Below the pieces are notes generated by a model. It was given only the letters and a program-made list of their open reading frames with translations. It was not told the DNA's origin and did no database searches. Shown one piece after another: positions 13,744 to 22,483 of a DNA stretch of 24,241 nt (positions within the stretch are counted from its first letter, which is position 1; each line of letters begins with the position of its first letter). The DNA is from a virus, in IMG/VR virus record IMGVR_UViG_3300004463_000198, positions 1-24,241 of that record; one strand, written 5' to 3'. The translations under genes and the position numbers were made by a program.

Positions 13744-14044
13744 AGGTCGAAAAATAGCATTAAAGAATTCATTGCAGAATCATCTCTCAATTGAATCTAA
13801 ATGTCGATGTTGTTCAGCTCTTTTATATAAGAGATCAAGGAATAAGAACGGTTTCTGCAATCCTAAGTGCCAATCGAAATGGAGAAGAGATTCAGGAATA
13901 GACAACGTCGTTCGATCGTGCTTATTTTGCGGAAAAAATTTTTCATGCAACAAATATAAAAAAACTATGACTTGCTCAGGATCGTGTGCTAATTATATTA
14001 GGAAAAAATTTAATACAAGAGATTATAGATCATTGAACATCTGA
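13718..14044 (+). CDS. Double zinc-ribbon protein, 108 aa
   Basis: Two Cys clusters of similar plan: CRCCSALL ... GFCNPKCQSKWRRDSG and SCLFCGKNFSC ... MTCSGSCANYIRKK. Each has two CxxC/CxxxC pairs about 15 residues apart, a treble-clef layout often seen next to HNH or in DNA-binding phage proteins. The whole protein is basic. No nuclease residues are evident. Its 3' end overlaps the convergent gene at 14023-14301 by 22 bases. Confidence 0.65.
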   Translation: MNPLKKRIRGRKIALKNSLQNHLSIESKCRCCSALLYKRSRNKNGFCNPKCQSKWRRDSGIDNVVRSCLFCGKNFSCNKYKKTMTCSGSCANYIRKKFNTRDYRSLNI

Positions 14045-14301
14045 TCCATTCCCATCCCGTAAAAATCTAAAAACTTCTGAGTAATGATCTTTTCGGTATT
14101 TGGGAATTTTCTATTACATTCATGACAGCGGACTTTGAATTTAAAGTTATAGCCTTGATAGTTTGATCTATACTTGTATTCGATTTTAGGTAAGTTATCT
14201 TCTAAATGCTTGCACGCTTCGTCTTCTTCTTTAGCAATCCATTGCGCTTTCCATTCCCAATATTGCGATCTGCCGTATCCTATGCCGTCTTGAGGGATCA
14301 T
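14023..14301 (-). CDS. Hypothetical protein with CxxC, 92 aa
   Basis: Start at 14301 (MIPQDGIGYGRSQYWEWKAQ) overlaps the tail-fibre stop by ATGA; the longer frame to 14370 would lie inside the fibre gene. Aromatic-rich N-terminus, then KVRCHECNRKFPNTEK with one CxxC. It ends MGMDQMFNDL. Position after the tail fibre suggests a fibre-assembly or late function, with no direct evidence. Confidence 0.6.
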   Translation of the reverse strand: MIPQDGIGYGRSQYWEWKAQWIAKEEDEACKHLEDNLPKIEYKYRSNYQGYNFKFKVRCHECNRKFPNTEKIITQKFLDFYGMGMDQMFNDL

Positions 14302-16166
14302 AATTTCTGATTTTCTAGTATTTCTACACGTTGATTTAGTCTCTGAACTTCTTTCAAAAGAAATGTGCAAAGCTCATGGTATTTAACACTTTCAGGGATA
14401 CCGTCTTTATCATAAAAACATAGGTATGGAAAATCTTTATCCACTTCTTCTGCAATTAAACCAAACTGCTTCGTTTTAGACTTGTCACCCTTATAGTTAA
14501 ATTCAACAGGTCTTAATTTGATCACTGAAACATCTTCTGCCATATCAACTATATTTTCTTTGTACCGTTCAGATGAGGAAATAGTTCCAAGTTGTCCGTC
14601 AGTTGCGCAAAGAACGGCTGTGCCTGTAACGGTAACGCCGTTGATTCCAGCAATGTAAGCTTTGTTGACTTGCCCTGAACCTGATCCAGCAGTACCAATT
14701 CTAAGCACATTAGATTCACCCACGGTTCCAGAAGCCATTATTAAAATATTTGAGGATTCTGAAGTGGTATAACTTGCGCCAGCCAAATATCCTATACCTA
14801 CATTATAAGACCCAGATCCATGATTGGTGAAAGCTGATGTTCCAACAATAGTATTAACAGTTCCGCTTGTATTGGCTACAAGAGCGTTTAATCCAACTAG
14901 AGTATTGTTATTTCCACTCGTTAAAGCTCTTCCAGCTCCGTATCCTATAGCAGTATTATTATCACCAGCACCAGAAGCTGCCATAGCTACAGTTCCTACA
15001 GCGGTATTTTGTGAACCTGTGCTTAAAAATAAAGCATCATGGCCTACTGCTGTGTTATTACTGCCATTATTTATAGATAGAGCATCATGACCAATTCCGG
15101 TATTAGCATTTCCAGTAGAAACATTAGATAAAGCGATATATCCCAAAGAAGTATTTTGAGTTCCAGAAGTCAAAGCTGTTAGTGTCGAATTTCCAAACCC
15201 AGTATTTTGCGCACCTGAAATTGTATAATTTCCTGAACTTGATCCAAGAATAGTATTTGAACTATTACTAATAGAATTAAAAACACTTCCAAGTTGTCCA
15301 GTTGAAGTGTTAACTGTCATCATCTGACTATTAGAAGTTGCAACGCTTGCAATACCTGCTATGTAGCATTCATTTTGTTGGCTTGTTCCAGATCCTTGAG
15401 TTCCTATTTTTATTTTATTGTTATCGCCAATAGTTCCGGCATTACCAATTATAATATTGGATGAATTAGCTCCAGTAAGTGAACTGCCATTGAAAAGATT
15501 TGGCCCAATCCCAATGTTATTAATTCCTGTTGAAATACTAGATAAAGCACCATGCCCGACTGCGCAGTTATCCGCACCCGAGCTACATGTACTTAATGCA
15601 GAATAACCCAAAGCAGTATTCTGACTGCCTGTATTTGCAGATAAAGACGCATAACCAATCGAGGTATTTGCGGTTGCCCCTGTGCTTACAGTTTGTTGGC
15701 TTAAAGATCCTACGGCAGTATTTAAAGATGCAGTGGTCACCGTCTTCAAAGCATTGAATCCGACCGCTGTATTATCTGTACCTGAAGTTATAGGATTAAG
15801 ATTTGTAAGGCCAACTCCCACATTTCTAACAGCTGACGTAATACTAGCCGAGTTTGATCCTAACATTAAATTTGTTAGGCCAAAATTTTCTGTGAGTGTT
15901 GATCCTAATCCTATGAATTTAACTGTGGTATTAGATGTAACAACATTCAAGGTATTTAATGCAGGAGTTGCAGTTCCACTATTTCCATTGAAACTTAAAG
16001 GTACAGATCCGCTTGCTGTAATTGTTGTATTACCAGCAATTCCGGAAGCATTTGATAATGTTATACCTGTTCCTGCCTGGAATGTCCTACCAGTAAAAAC
16101 TGAAACTCCATCAAAAACAACATATCCAGGTTGTGTGATGTTTAACGAATTTGCAGGTCCGCTCAT
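14298..16166 (-). CDS. Tail fibre with C-terminal peptidase S74 chaperone, 622 aa
   Basis: Residues 115-285 and 316-515 are built of short N-T-(A/S)-(V/L/I)-G-x-x-A-L repeats, the trimeric adhesin/hemagglutinin type found in YadA-like proteins and phage fibres. The C-terminal ~90 residues are the intramolecular chaperone of endosialidase type: SSERYKENI with Ser531 and Lys536 (the +5 catalytic pair), LRPVEFNYKG, FGLIAEEVDKDFP, and a coiled coil (LLKEVQRLNQRVEILE). This domain trimerises the fibre and then cuts itself off. A segment like the one just before S74 (GTxGSGxxxxNxxYIAGI) also occurs at 255-272, so the shaft looks duplicated. It probably binds the host surface. AAGGATATACCT precedes the ATG. 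Confidence 0.92.
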   Translation of the reverse strand: MSGPANSLNITQPGYVVFDGVSVFTGRTFQAGTGITLSNASGIAGNTTITASGSVPLSFNGNSGTATPALNTLNVVTSNTTVKFIGLGSTLTENFGLTNLMLGSNSASITSAVRNVGVGLTNLNPITSGTDNTAVGFNALKTVTTASLNTAVGSLSQQTVSTGATANTSIGYASLSANTGSQNTALGYSALSTCSSGADNCAVGHGALSSISTGINNIGIGPNLFNGSSLTGANSSNIIIGNAGTIGDNNKIKIGTQGSGTSQQNECYIAGIASVATSNSQMMTVNTSTGQLGSVFNSISNSSNTILGSSSGNYTISGAQNTGFGNSTLTALTSGTQNTSLGYIALSNVSTGNANTGIGHDALSINNGSNNTAVGHDALFLSTGSQNTAVGTVAMAASGAGDNNTAIGYGAGRALTSGNNNTLVGLNALVANTSGTVNTIVGTSAFTNHGSGSYNVGIGYLAGASYTTSESSNILIMASGTVGESNVLRIGTAGSGSGQVNKAYIAGINGVTVTGTAVLCATDGQLGTISSSERYKENIVDMAEDVSVIKLRPVEFNYKGDKSKTKQFGLIAEEVDKDFPYLCFYDKDGIPESVKYHELCTFLLKEVQRLNQRVEILENQKL

Positions 16167-16185
16167 AGGTATATCCTTTTAATTT

Positions 16186-16686
16186 TTAAGCTAATGTCCA
16201 TGTTCCAGAATCAGAAATAGCATGCCATTCAGTATCAGCTATTCTATAAGTCAGTTGTAATACTGATCCTTCAGCTGTACTTGACGCTGTCCCTGCAACT
16301 GAAGATTGTCCGCTTCCGATCTGAATAGTTTGACCAGCATTTGCTTGCACCGTTACAACCGACGCACTATCAACATAGATTATAATTGTAGCTCCATTCA
16401 AAAGACCTGCTGAAGCGGGAAGATTTGCGGTTATTGTCCCTGTGCAAAAATATCCCGTTTGAATTGTTGCATTAAAAGTAATCGCCTGATCTATCCAAGG
16501 CATTCCATCAGTGACAACCGTTACCGTGACTGTATTCCCAGATCCGGAAGTCGTCGCCCCACTCCCTCCTAATACATTTAGAATATTAGCCGCTGGAACC
16601 GCAACCCCATTATCTGTTTGGAATGAAGTTGGAATAATTGGTGGAATTGGGCCACCTGAAGTAATTGCTTTAGTTATTTGGCTCAT
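16186..16686 (-). CDS. Structural protein, probably fibre-associated, 166 aa
   Basis: MSQITKAITSGGPIPPIIPT then GVAVPAANILNVLGGSGA, an opening I associate with phage fibre or baseplate-associated proteins. It continues with threonine/serine/alanine-rich strands (TVTVTVVTDG, GATIIIYVDSASVVTVQA) ending WHAISDSGTWTLA. Low charge and beta-rich composition fit a virion protein. It lies between two small structural genes and the S74 fibre (20 bases upstream of it). Confidence 0.7.
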   Translation of the reverse strand: MSQITKAITSGGPIPPIIPTSFQTDNGVAVPAANILNVLGGSGATTSGSGNTVTVTVVTDGMPWIDQAITFNATIQTGYFCTGTITANLPASAGLLNGATIIIYVDSASVVTVQANAGQTIQIGSGQSSVAGTASSTAEGSVLQLTYRIADTEWHAISDSGTWTLA

Positions 16687-17021
16687 AGTTCACTCGCATA
16701 GGTATATGATACTGAAAAAACTGCGGCTCCTGCGGCTCCTTTCACATAGATTGGCATACCTCGCTTGAATGTGAAGTTTGCAGCAATTCCATGGTTTCCT
16801 CGCATATCTAAGACTAAAGCTTCTCCCGCTGGAAAAGTTCGCCATGTCGAAGTTCCATTATTTGATACTTCTACAGATGTTCCAGCTGATTGATTATCGA
16901 AAATAATCTGAACTGGATTATAAGCTAATACCCCTATCAGGTCATAGCCTCCAGTAAGAACAGAACTTTTCAATTCATCCGCCATTTCAGCTCGTTGACT
17001 ATTGTTAGGGGTAAAGCTCAT
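16683..17021 (-). CDS. Small virion protein, 112 aa
   Basis: Beta-rich, low charge (YDLIGVLAYNPVQIIFDNQS, AALVLDMRG-like centre, IYVKGAAGAAVFSVSYTYAS). Strong ribosome site (AGAGGC). Overlaps the next gene by ATGA. Probably a decoration or fibre-junction protein; no specific family recognised. Confidence 0.6.
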   Translation of the reverse strand: MSFTPNNSQRAEMADELKSSVLTGGYDLIGVLAYNPVQIIFDNQSAGTSVEVSNNGTSTWRTFPAGEALVLDMRGNHGIAANFTFKRGMPIYVKGAAGAAVFSVSYTYASEL

Positions 17022-17022
17022 A

Positions 17023-17244
17023 TTATGCCTCTATAGGTTTTTCTTGTGATTCACATGAACCTTCACAACAAGGTTTTTCTTCTACTTCTTGTTGTTTTTT
17101 TGCCATGTCTTCAATTTGGCCGATATGCTTCAAAAATTGAAAAAGAGCTTCTTTAATATGAGTTAATGGACAATTTGATCCACATGTCAATTTGATAACT
17201 TCTTCTTCAATTTTGCATTCTAATCCAGCTAGATTTTTAATCAC
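17023..17244 (-). CDS. Small Cys-containing protein, 73 aa
   Basis: GTG start (MIKNLAGLECKIEEEVIKL), TCGSNC in the centre and CCEGSC near the end, with an acidic C-terminal tail. GGGG precedes the start. The start and its ribosome site lie in one arm of an 11-bp inverted repeat (17239-17295), so translation may be controlled by a hairpin. Function unknown. Confidence 0.65.
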   Translation of the reverse strand: MIKNLAGLECKIEEEVIKLTCGSNCPLTHIKEALFQFLKHIGQIEDMAKKQQEVEEKPCCEGSCESQEKPIEA

Positions 17245-17295
17245 GATGACCCCTTAATTTTGGAAAGTTTCAAATTTAGTCTAATCATCGTGATT
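17239..17295 (-). promoter_or_regulatory. Long-range inverted repeat over the start codon of the next gene
   Basis: AATCACGATGA (17239-17249) and TCATCGTGATT (17285-17295) are perfect 11-bp arms around 35 bases. On the minus strand the 3' arm contains the GTG start codon of the 73-aa gene and abuts its GGGG ribosome site, so a hairpin would hide both. It also lies just after the stop of the 532-aa fibre gene. A terminator is less likely because the T tract after it is poor. Confidence 0.5.
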
Positions 17296-17298
17296 TTC

Positions 17299-18897
17299 TT
17301 ATGCAACTGTTGTTATAGGTGTCCAGCCAGTAGTGGCGTTGGTATTAATATATGCTCTTGTGCTTGAAGAGTTGCCATCTGTTCTTAGCCATAGCGAACC
17401 TTGAGGAGCTGTTACCACTCCGCTTGGATCTCCTGCACCTGCTAGAACTTGTGGGCCAGCTGCAGAGTTAAGAGCTACCTTTCCTGCCATGGTAATTAAT
17501 CCAGTACCAGCTTGAATGGTAGTAGCTGCGGCTCCTGTAGTTGATCCAATAGTTAGAATATTTGCCCCTGCGCCTGTTGCAATATTGACTGTCTTACCAC
17601 CTGTAGAGTTTGCAATATTAAGTGTTTGCGCACCTGTACCTGGAGCAATTGCGATTGTTCCTGTATGAGCACCAGTACCACCCATTGTGATGGTTCCAGT
17701 TGTCATAGCAGTACCCATATTGATAGCACCAGCCAATTGGACAACTCCAAGGCTTAGAGTACCAGCTCCTGAACCATTCATTATTTTAACAGCATTAATT
17801 CCGCTTGAAGATCCTAGAACAATATCGCCAGTTTGGGCTGTTCCGCCAATTGTAATTGTCCCAGTTGTTGTTGAAGAACCAATTGCATATGTTGATCCTG
17901 CAACGCCATCAAGAACAAAGTTGCCTGTTCCTACATTGAGCACTAAAGCTGTAGCTCCTGTTACATTACCAATAGTCACTGTATGCGCAACGGCATTCGT
18001 ACCGACATTGATAGCGCCTGTACCAGAATCAAGAACTAGAGAAGTTGCACCAGTTCCATTACCTATAGTAATAGTTCTAGCGGCTGCTCCTGTTCCGATA
18101 TTGATTGCTTGTGCATCCGCATCATTACCAATTCCAATTGCACCAGCTGAGCTATTTAGTTCTAAAACACCGTCCGCATCTAAAAGCATGGTGTCGTCAG
18201 AATTTAAGATAATGTCTCCTGCTCCAGTAGTAGTAACAGTAAAATGTCCTGTTCCTGTATTAACGGCAACTGCTGTAGCACCTGTTACGTTACCTATAGT
18301 GATGACTCTTGCTCCTGCACCTGTTCCAATATTAACTGCGCCTGTTGAAGCATCTGAGGCTAAATTAAGAGCCGTTGCGCCTGTTGTAATTGTTGCTGAA
18401 CCGCTCAAAGAAGCAAGTCCAGAAGCCGCAAGAGTTGTAAATGATCCAGCTCCCCCTGTAATTGGCAATCCAGCTACCAAAGCAGCCGCTACTTTTAAAG
18501 GAGTCATAGCCGTATCATCATTAGTGCCAGCAATTGCTTCGGCATTTGTAGATAATTGTCCAATACCTGAAACTGTTTCTGACCAAGCAGGAGCACCTGC
18601 AATTGCAATATTATCCACATAGAATTTAGTAGCTACAGGCTCGTTATTGTCTGTAAGAAGTACTGTTCCATACTCTGTAGTTGTAGCTGGAGCATTACCA
18701 CCTGTTGACCACGTACCGCTTGCTGAATCTAAAAATTCATAGCTAACTGCTGGCGATACGCTATTATCAATCCAAATTTGACCAAGTGGATAAGATGTAT
18801 CAGATGAAGTTGGTGCTCTTTGTTGTATAAGTGGAACAGGAAAAACATTGATGAAAGGACCACCTAGACCTAAAGCTTGTTGAATTCGCGTACCCAT
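17299..18897 (-). CDS. Repetitive tail-fibre/adhesin protein, 532 aa
   Basis: ATG 18897 (MGTRIQQALGLGGPF) follows GAGG; an upstream ATG at 18930 is rejected. Residues 1-100 look like a fibre attachment region (GLGGPFINVFPVPLIQQRAP, WIDNSVSPAVSYEF). About 187-467 is built of related units (NIGTGAGARVITIGNVTGAT and variants), a low-charge beta-solenoid or fibre shaft. The end (QGSLWLRTDG ... AYINTNATTGW) is a common terminal motif in phage tail-fibre proteins. Likely forms part of the tail fibre or spike together with the S74 protein. Confidence 0.8.
   Translation of the reverse strand: MGTRIQQALGLGGPFINVFPVPLIQQRAPTSSDTSYPLGQIWIDNSVSPAVSYEFLDSASGTWSTGGNAPATTTEYGTVLLTDNNEPVATKFYVDNIAIAGAPAWSETVSGIGQLSTNAEAIAGTNDDTAMTPLKVAAALVAGLPITGGAGSFTTLAASGLASLSGSATITTGATALNLASDASTGAVNIGTGAGARVITIGNVTGATAVAVNTGTGHFTVTTTGAGDIILNSDDTMLLDADGVLELNSSAGAIGIGNDADAQAINIGTGAAARTITIGNGTGATSLVLDSGTGAINVGTNAVAHTVTIGNVTGATALVLNVGTGNFVLDGVAGSTYAIGSSTTTGTITIGGTAQTGDIVLGSSSGINAVKIMNGSGAGTLSLGVVQLAGAINMGTAMTTGTITMGGTGAHTGTIAIAPGTGAQTLNIANSTGGKTVNIATGAGANILTIGSTTGAAATTIQAGTGLITMAGKVALNSAAGPQVLAGAGDPSGVVTAPQGSLWLRTDGNSSSTRAYINTNATTGWTPITTVA
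17497..18339 (-). repeat. Internal repeats of the fibre shaft
   Basis: Encodes residues ~187-467, where a unit of about 28-30 residues recurs with variation: N-I-G-T-G-A-x-A-R-x-I-T-I-G-N-x-T-G-A-T. Copies are diverged in DNA, so slippage-type expansion is probably old. Confidence 0.6.
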
Positions 18898-19009
18898 ATT
18901 AACCTCTAATTTTAAATTTGATTTTAACATAAACTTTTATATTTGTTTACGCAATAAATTTTATTTTATTAAGTAATATGTGGTATTTAAATGAAATGGA
19001 TGGTAATAT

Positions 19010-19243
19010 ATGACTGTAACTTTAAAGGTTTTCATGGAAGGTAAGTTTTACACAGTGCAAGAATTTGCTAAAAAAATGAATATGTCTCCTCGGGCTGTCT
19101 TAAATGCTATAAAAGCAAAAAGGATTTATGCTTTTCGTCCTGGATACGGAAAAAAATCTCCTTGGCGTATTCATGAAAGCGAAATACTTAGAATAATGAA
19201 TGTTGACTATGAGACGACTTTACAAAATAGGGAATCTTCATAA
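19010..19243 (+). CDS. Small helix-turn-helix DNA-binding protein (excisionase/MerR-like), 77 aa
   Basis: FYTVQEFAKKMNMSPRAVLN followed by AIKAKRIYAFRPGYGKKSPW and RIHESEILRIM is the layout of the HTH_17 / excisionase group: a helix-turn-helix, a wing and a final helix. Two starts are possible: 19010 (MTVTLKVF) and 19034 (MEGKFYTV, with AAAGG 5 bases upstream), the latter more typical for the family. It overlaps the HNH gene by TAATG. Oriented against the late genes around it. Probable partner or regulator of the HNH gene; an excisionase role is not supported without an integrase in view. Confidence 0.75.
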   Translation: MTVTLKVFMEGKFYTVQEFAKKMNMSPRAVLNAIKAKRIYAFRPGYGKKSPWRIHESEILRIMNVDYETTLQNRESS

Positions 19244-19767
19244 TGATAGGACGACCCAAAAGATCTGATGAGCAATACTTTAAAGATAAGAAAAAAGATC
19301 TACTTTCAAAAATAGTAGTAGAGAGTGATTGTTGGGTTTGGAAAAGACAAGTTAGAAAAAACTTTCCTCATGGAATAACTTCTTTTAGATATCAAGGAAC
19401 TGAAAGAAAATGGCAGGCGCATAGAGTTGCCTATATTCTATGGAAAGGTGAAATACCAGAATCACTTTTTGTTCTTCATCAATGTGATAACCCTAGATGT
19501 ATTAATCCCGATCATCTGCACTTAGGAACTCAAAAAGATAATATCAGAGAAATGAGAGAGCGAGGACGCGCAAAAGATGAAACTAGAGGTTCAAAAGGTG
19601 AAAAACATCACAAGTCTAAATTAAAAGATGAAGACATTTTAAAAATTAGAAAACTTAGATCAGAAGGATATACTGGAACAAAATTAGCAGAAATGTTTGG
19701 GGTCACTAATCCTATGATTTATTATATTTGTAATAATAAAAATTGGAATCATATAAAGGGAGATTAA
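19243..19767 (+). CDS. HNH endonuclease (homing type), 174 aa
   Basis: Contains CWVWKR, then WQAHRVAYILWKGEIPESLF, VLHQCDNPRCINPDHLHLG and TQKDNIREMRERGR: the HNH_3-type core with two Cys-x-x-Cys-like metal ligands and the catalytic His of VLHQC, then the Asn-Pro-Asp-His-Leu. The C-terminal part (KLKDEDILKIRKLRSEGYTG ... LAEMFGVTNPMIYYI) is a helix-turn-helix that would recognise DNA. Such genes spread as free-standing homing endonucleases in phage genomes. It sits against the direction of the late genes, as expected for an inserted cassette. Confidence 0.92.
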   Translation: MIGRPKRSDEQYFKDKKKDLLSKIVVESDCWVWKRQVRKNFPHGITSFRYQGTERKWQAHRVAYILWKGEIPESLFVLHQCDNPRCINPDHLHLGTQKDNIREMRERGRAKDETRGSKGEKHHKSKLKDEDILKIRKLRSEGYTGTKLAEMFGVTNPMIYYICNNKNWNHIKGD

Positions 19768-19793
19768 ATATGTTTTTTTTAACCTACGCAGTT

Positions 19794-21257
19794 TTATTTT
19801 TTGGGTTCGCTTTTTTTATCTGCAACGATTGATTTTTCAATTCCATTGTTTAATTTTTGATAGTTGCTAAAAAAAACAGGCATATTTTGTTGATTCGCTG
19901 CATTTAAAGCGTTCCAATAATAATTTCTTAAAGTTGGATTTTGTTGTACTCTATATAGAATTTGCCCTGTTTTATACGCTGCAGGGAGTGCCGCGCTTCC
20001 TGTTAATCCAACGATAGGAGCTTTATAGGCTCCATATGAACCTATACCAAATAAACCAGCTGCCGGGGCTGAAAGGATTTTTGCATAAGGTCCTTTTGCC
20101 GCATCTTTTATCCAATTAGTCATTGCATTACTTTGATGAATAACAGCCCATGATTGAACTCCATTGCGCCAATTATTCAACGCTTCTGGAAAATTCTGTG
20201 CTGAATCTACAATTTCATCACGAACAGCATTTTTAACTTGATCTATAGATCTTCTTGCGAAGTTTTGATCTGTTCTTCCGAGTTCAAACATACCTCTGCT
20301 TCTTTTCACAGCATTGGTTCCATCAAACATATTCATTGCATCCCTGACAGATGTTTGACCACCAGCAACATCATTCCTTAATTGAGTAATTTGCTGTCTT
20401 GCAAGTGCTGTTCTTGGATCAGAAGTTAAAAGCGTTCTTTCTACACCATCTAATCTATTTAAAAATCTTTGAGTATTAAATTGAGCATTTGTAGGAACTC
20501 CATTTCTACCTTGGTTCATCAAATCAGAAGCATATCTAGGAGCATTAATATTATTTGCTAATGTCAAAGGAATCCATACTGCTAATTTTGCCATATTTGC
20601 TTTGTCTTCACCAAATCCGACCTCTTTTACTATTTCTTTGGTCAAATTAGCTGCTCCAGGAATAAGAAGATGGTTTATTGCAGCTTGTGTTGTTGCATTT
20701 CTTCCAGGAACATTAGGTGCTCTTCGCCCTTGGAGAGTAGCCCCCACATCTTCAGTAAATTCTTGAAATTTAGCTTCTCCACTTGTTTTAGGTTTAGTAT
20801 ACCCCTTTGTCGCAGCTTGAGATGCTTCTTTAAATTGTTCTGAGGTTGGAAAATTTTGTCTTCCGTCTCCTCGAATAAGTTTTTCCCATCTTTCAGGTCC
20901 GACTAATTCAGAAATTGCCCATCCTACTGGGCCACCTGCATGTTTAGGAAAATTAACTAAGGCATCTTTTGCAAATTTTTCAATATTTCCATATCGTCCG
21001 GCAATTTGTTCACCTAACCGTGAAATATTTGCTGTTGCATTTCTCAAACCCCATTCAAATAATCCTTCATCTTCAGTGGGATCTACTGGCCCTTGATAGG
21101 TAGTGGGTGATTGAAAATTTCCCCATTGAGGTTTTTCACCTTGTGGTTTTTCTTGATCTTTAATTTCACCTAATGATTCTTGGTCAAATTCTTTTTCTTC
21201 CGAAAGTTGCATTGACTGATCAGGTTTTTGAAATGATCCCCACGATGGAGCTACCAT
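19794..21257 (-). CDS. Large virion protein, possible DNA-ejection protein, 487 aa
   Basis: Low-complexity, proline/glutamine-rich start (EKPQGEKPQWGNFQSP), then a long mostly helical body. Residues ~385-435 hold small-residue hydrophobic stretches (AAGLFGIGSYGAYKA, VGLTGSAALPAAYK) that could enter a membrane. Together with the next two genes it resembles the set of internal head (ejection) proteins in P22-like podoviruses by size, order and composition; I did not find a specific family motif. It overlaps the previous gene by 7 bases. Confidence 0.6.
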   Translation of the reverse strand: MVAPSWGSFQKPDQSMQLSEEKEFDQESLGEIKDQEKPQGEKPQWGNFQSPTTYQGPVDPTEDEGLFEWGLRNATANISRLGEQIAGRYGNIEKFAKDALVNFPKHAGGPVGWAISELVGPERWEKLIRGDGRQNFPTSEQFKEASQAATKGYTKPKTSGEAKFQEFTEDVGATLQGRRAPNVPGRNATTQAAINHLLIPGAANLTKEIVKEVGFGEDKANMAKLAVWIPLTLANNINAPRYASDLMNQGRNGVPTNAQFNTQRFLNRLDGVERTLLTSDPRTALARQQITQLRNDVAGGQTSVRDAMNMFDGTNAVKRSRGMFELGRTDQNFARRSIDQVKNAVRDEIVDSAQNFPEALNNWRNGVQSWAVIHQSNAMTNWIKDAAKGPYAKILSAPAAGLFGIGSYGAYKAPIVGLTGSAALPAAYKTGQILYRVQQNPTLRNYYWNALNAANQQNMPVFFSNYQKLNNGIEKSIVADKKSEPKK

Positions 21258-22483
21258 ATTCTTCTCCCACCATTTTCACTTGCCCATTGAGCATGTTCTT
21301 TAGGAACAAAAGAAATTTCTCCATCAGGTCCAAAAAAAGGTATGGTTTCTTGTGGAACATCTTTAATATCAGCCAACTTTACAAACTCATTGTTCAATCG
21401 ATCAATTTGTGGTTTTACTTGATCAAAAACTGTCTGTTGGAAATCACGGGGTAACGGTTTGTTTTTGTCTAGGTATTCTCTTTGATCTTTTCTCATCTGA
21501 TTATAATAAACTTCTTTTAATTCCCCAAGTTTTAGCATATTAGAAGCAATCATTCGTCTACCATTTGGGCTATTAGTCAATTGTGGAATTGTCTTAAGAA
21601 AGTTTTCCACTTCAACTTTAAGAATTCTTGTTCCATAAACTTCAGGTAACCCTTTCAATAGATCTTGTGAAAGTTTATTGAATAGTTCAGATGAAGGATC
21701 TTCTAGTGCTCCTAAAGGAATTCCTAATGAGTCTAAGAATACGGAAGCAGTTGGGCTTATTAAATCTTTATCAGAAGCTAACTTTTGCATCTGCAAAAGT
21801 CTTGGCTTCATTTCCGTTTCAAAACCTTTATAAGAAGAAGTTGTCTCATTTATGAAGTCTTCCTGAGCTTTATAAGAGGATTCAAAAGATTTTTGCTCTC
21901 TTTCAAGTTCTGTTGATCTTAACTTTGATTCTCTCTCAGCATTTACGGGTGAAACACCAGCATTTGTAAAAGCTCTATACTGCTCTGTTTCACTCATCTG
22001 ACCAAAATTAGGAATATTTCTAACTTCATTTATTTTATTCAGTTGATCTTCCGGTATAGGCTTTTCAGAAGCTAATGGCTCTTTTGGTTTGGTTGCCTTT
22101 GCATAAGCAATACGAATTTCCGGACGAATTAAAGATTCTTCTTCATCACTTAATTGTTTTCCTGAGAGAAATTTATTTTCAGCAATATTTCTTTTTTTGT
22201 TTTTTACTTCTTGTTTCTCATTTTCTCTCTGTCCCTCAAAAGCCATTTGAGACTGAAGCATCTTTACACCTCTATTCCCATAAGGTCTCAATGCCGCTTC
22301 AAGCCTTGACATTCTTTCAGATTGATGAGCCTCGGCTAAATTAGGATCATTCTTAACTTGATCAAGTGCCTTACTTGCAAAATAATCACCTGTAAATTCA
22401 CCCAATCCTTGACCTAAAGAAGGACCAAGAATATCTGCAATCATAGAACTTCTAGAAGGACCACCACGTACAATCTGAACCAT
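21251..22483 (-). CDS. Coiled-coil virion protein, possible DNA-ejection protein, 410 aa
   Basis: Glycine-rich start (SLGQGLGEFTGDYFASKALD) then a long, charged helical body with coiled-coil character (NEKQEVKNKKRNIAENKF, ELEREQKSFESSYKAQEDF). The C-terminus has FFGPDGEISFVPKEHAQW, a short globular tail module. Second of three consecutive genes of ejection-protein character. The upstream start overlaps the previous gene's stop. Confidence 0.6.
   Translation of the reverse strand: MVQIVRGGPSRSSMIADILGPSLGQGLGEFTGDYFASKALDQVKNDPNLAEAHQSERMSRLEAALRPYGNRGVKMLQSQMAFEGQRENEKQEVKNKKRNIAENKFLSGKQLSDEEESLIRPEIRIAYAKATKPKEPLASEKPIPEDQLNKINEVRNIPNFGQMSETEQYRAFTNAGVSPVNAERESKLRSTELEREQKSFESSYKAQEDFINETTSSYKGFETEMKPRLLQMQKLASDKDLISPTASVFLDSLGIPLGALEDPSSELFNKLSQDLLKGLPEVYGTRILKVEVENFLKTIPQLTNSPNGRRMIASNMLKLGELKEVYYNQMRKDQREYLDKNKPLPRDFQQTVFDQVKPQIDRLNNEFVKLADIKDVPQETIPFFGPDGEISFVPKEHAQWASENGGRRIW

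Noticed and set aside
17497-18339. Repeats of the fibre gene as a mobile or regulatory array
   Set aside because: The repeats follow the reading frame and encode related shaft units, so they are protein repeats.
17687-18622. 311-codon plus-strand frame
   Set aside because: It lies opposite the repetitive, low-charge fibre gene, where repeated codons keep the reverse frame open; proline/valine-rich product without domains.
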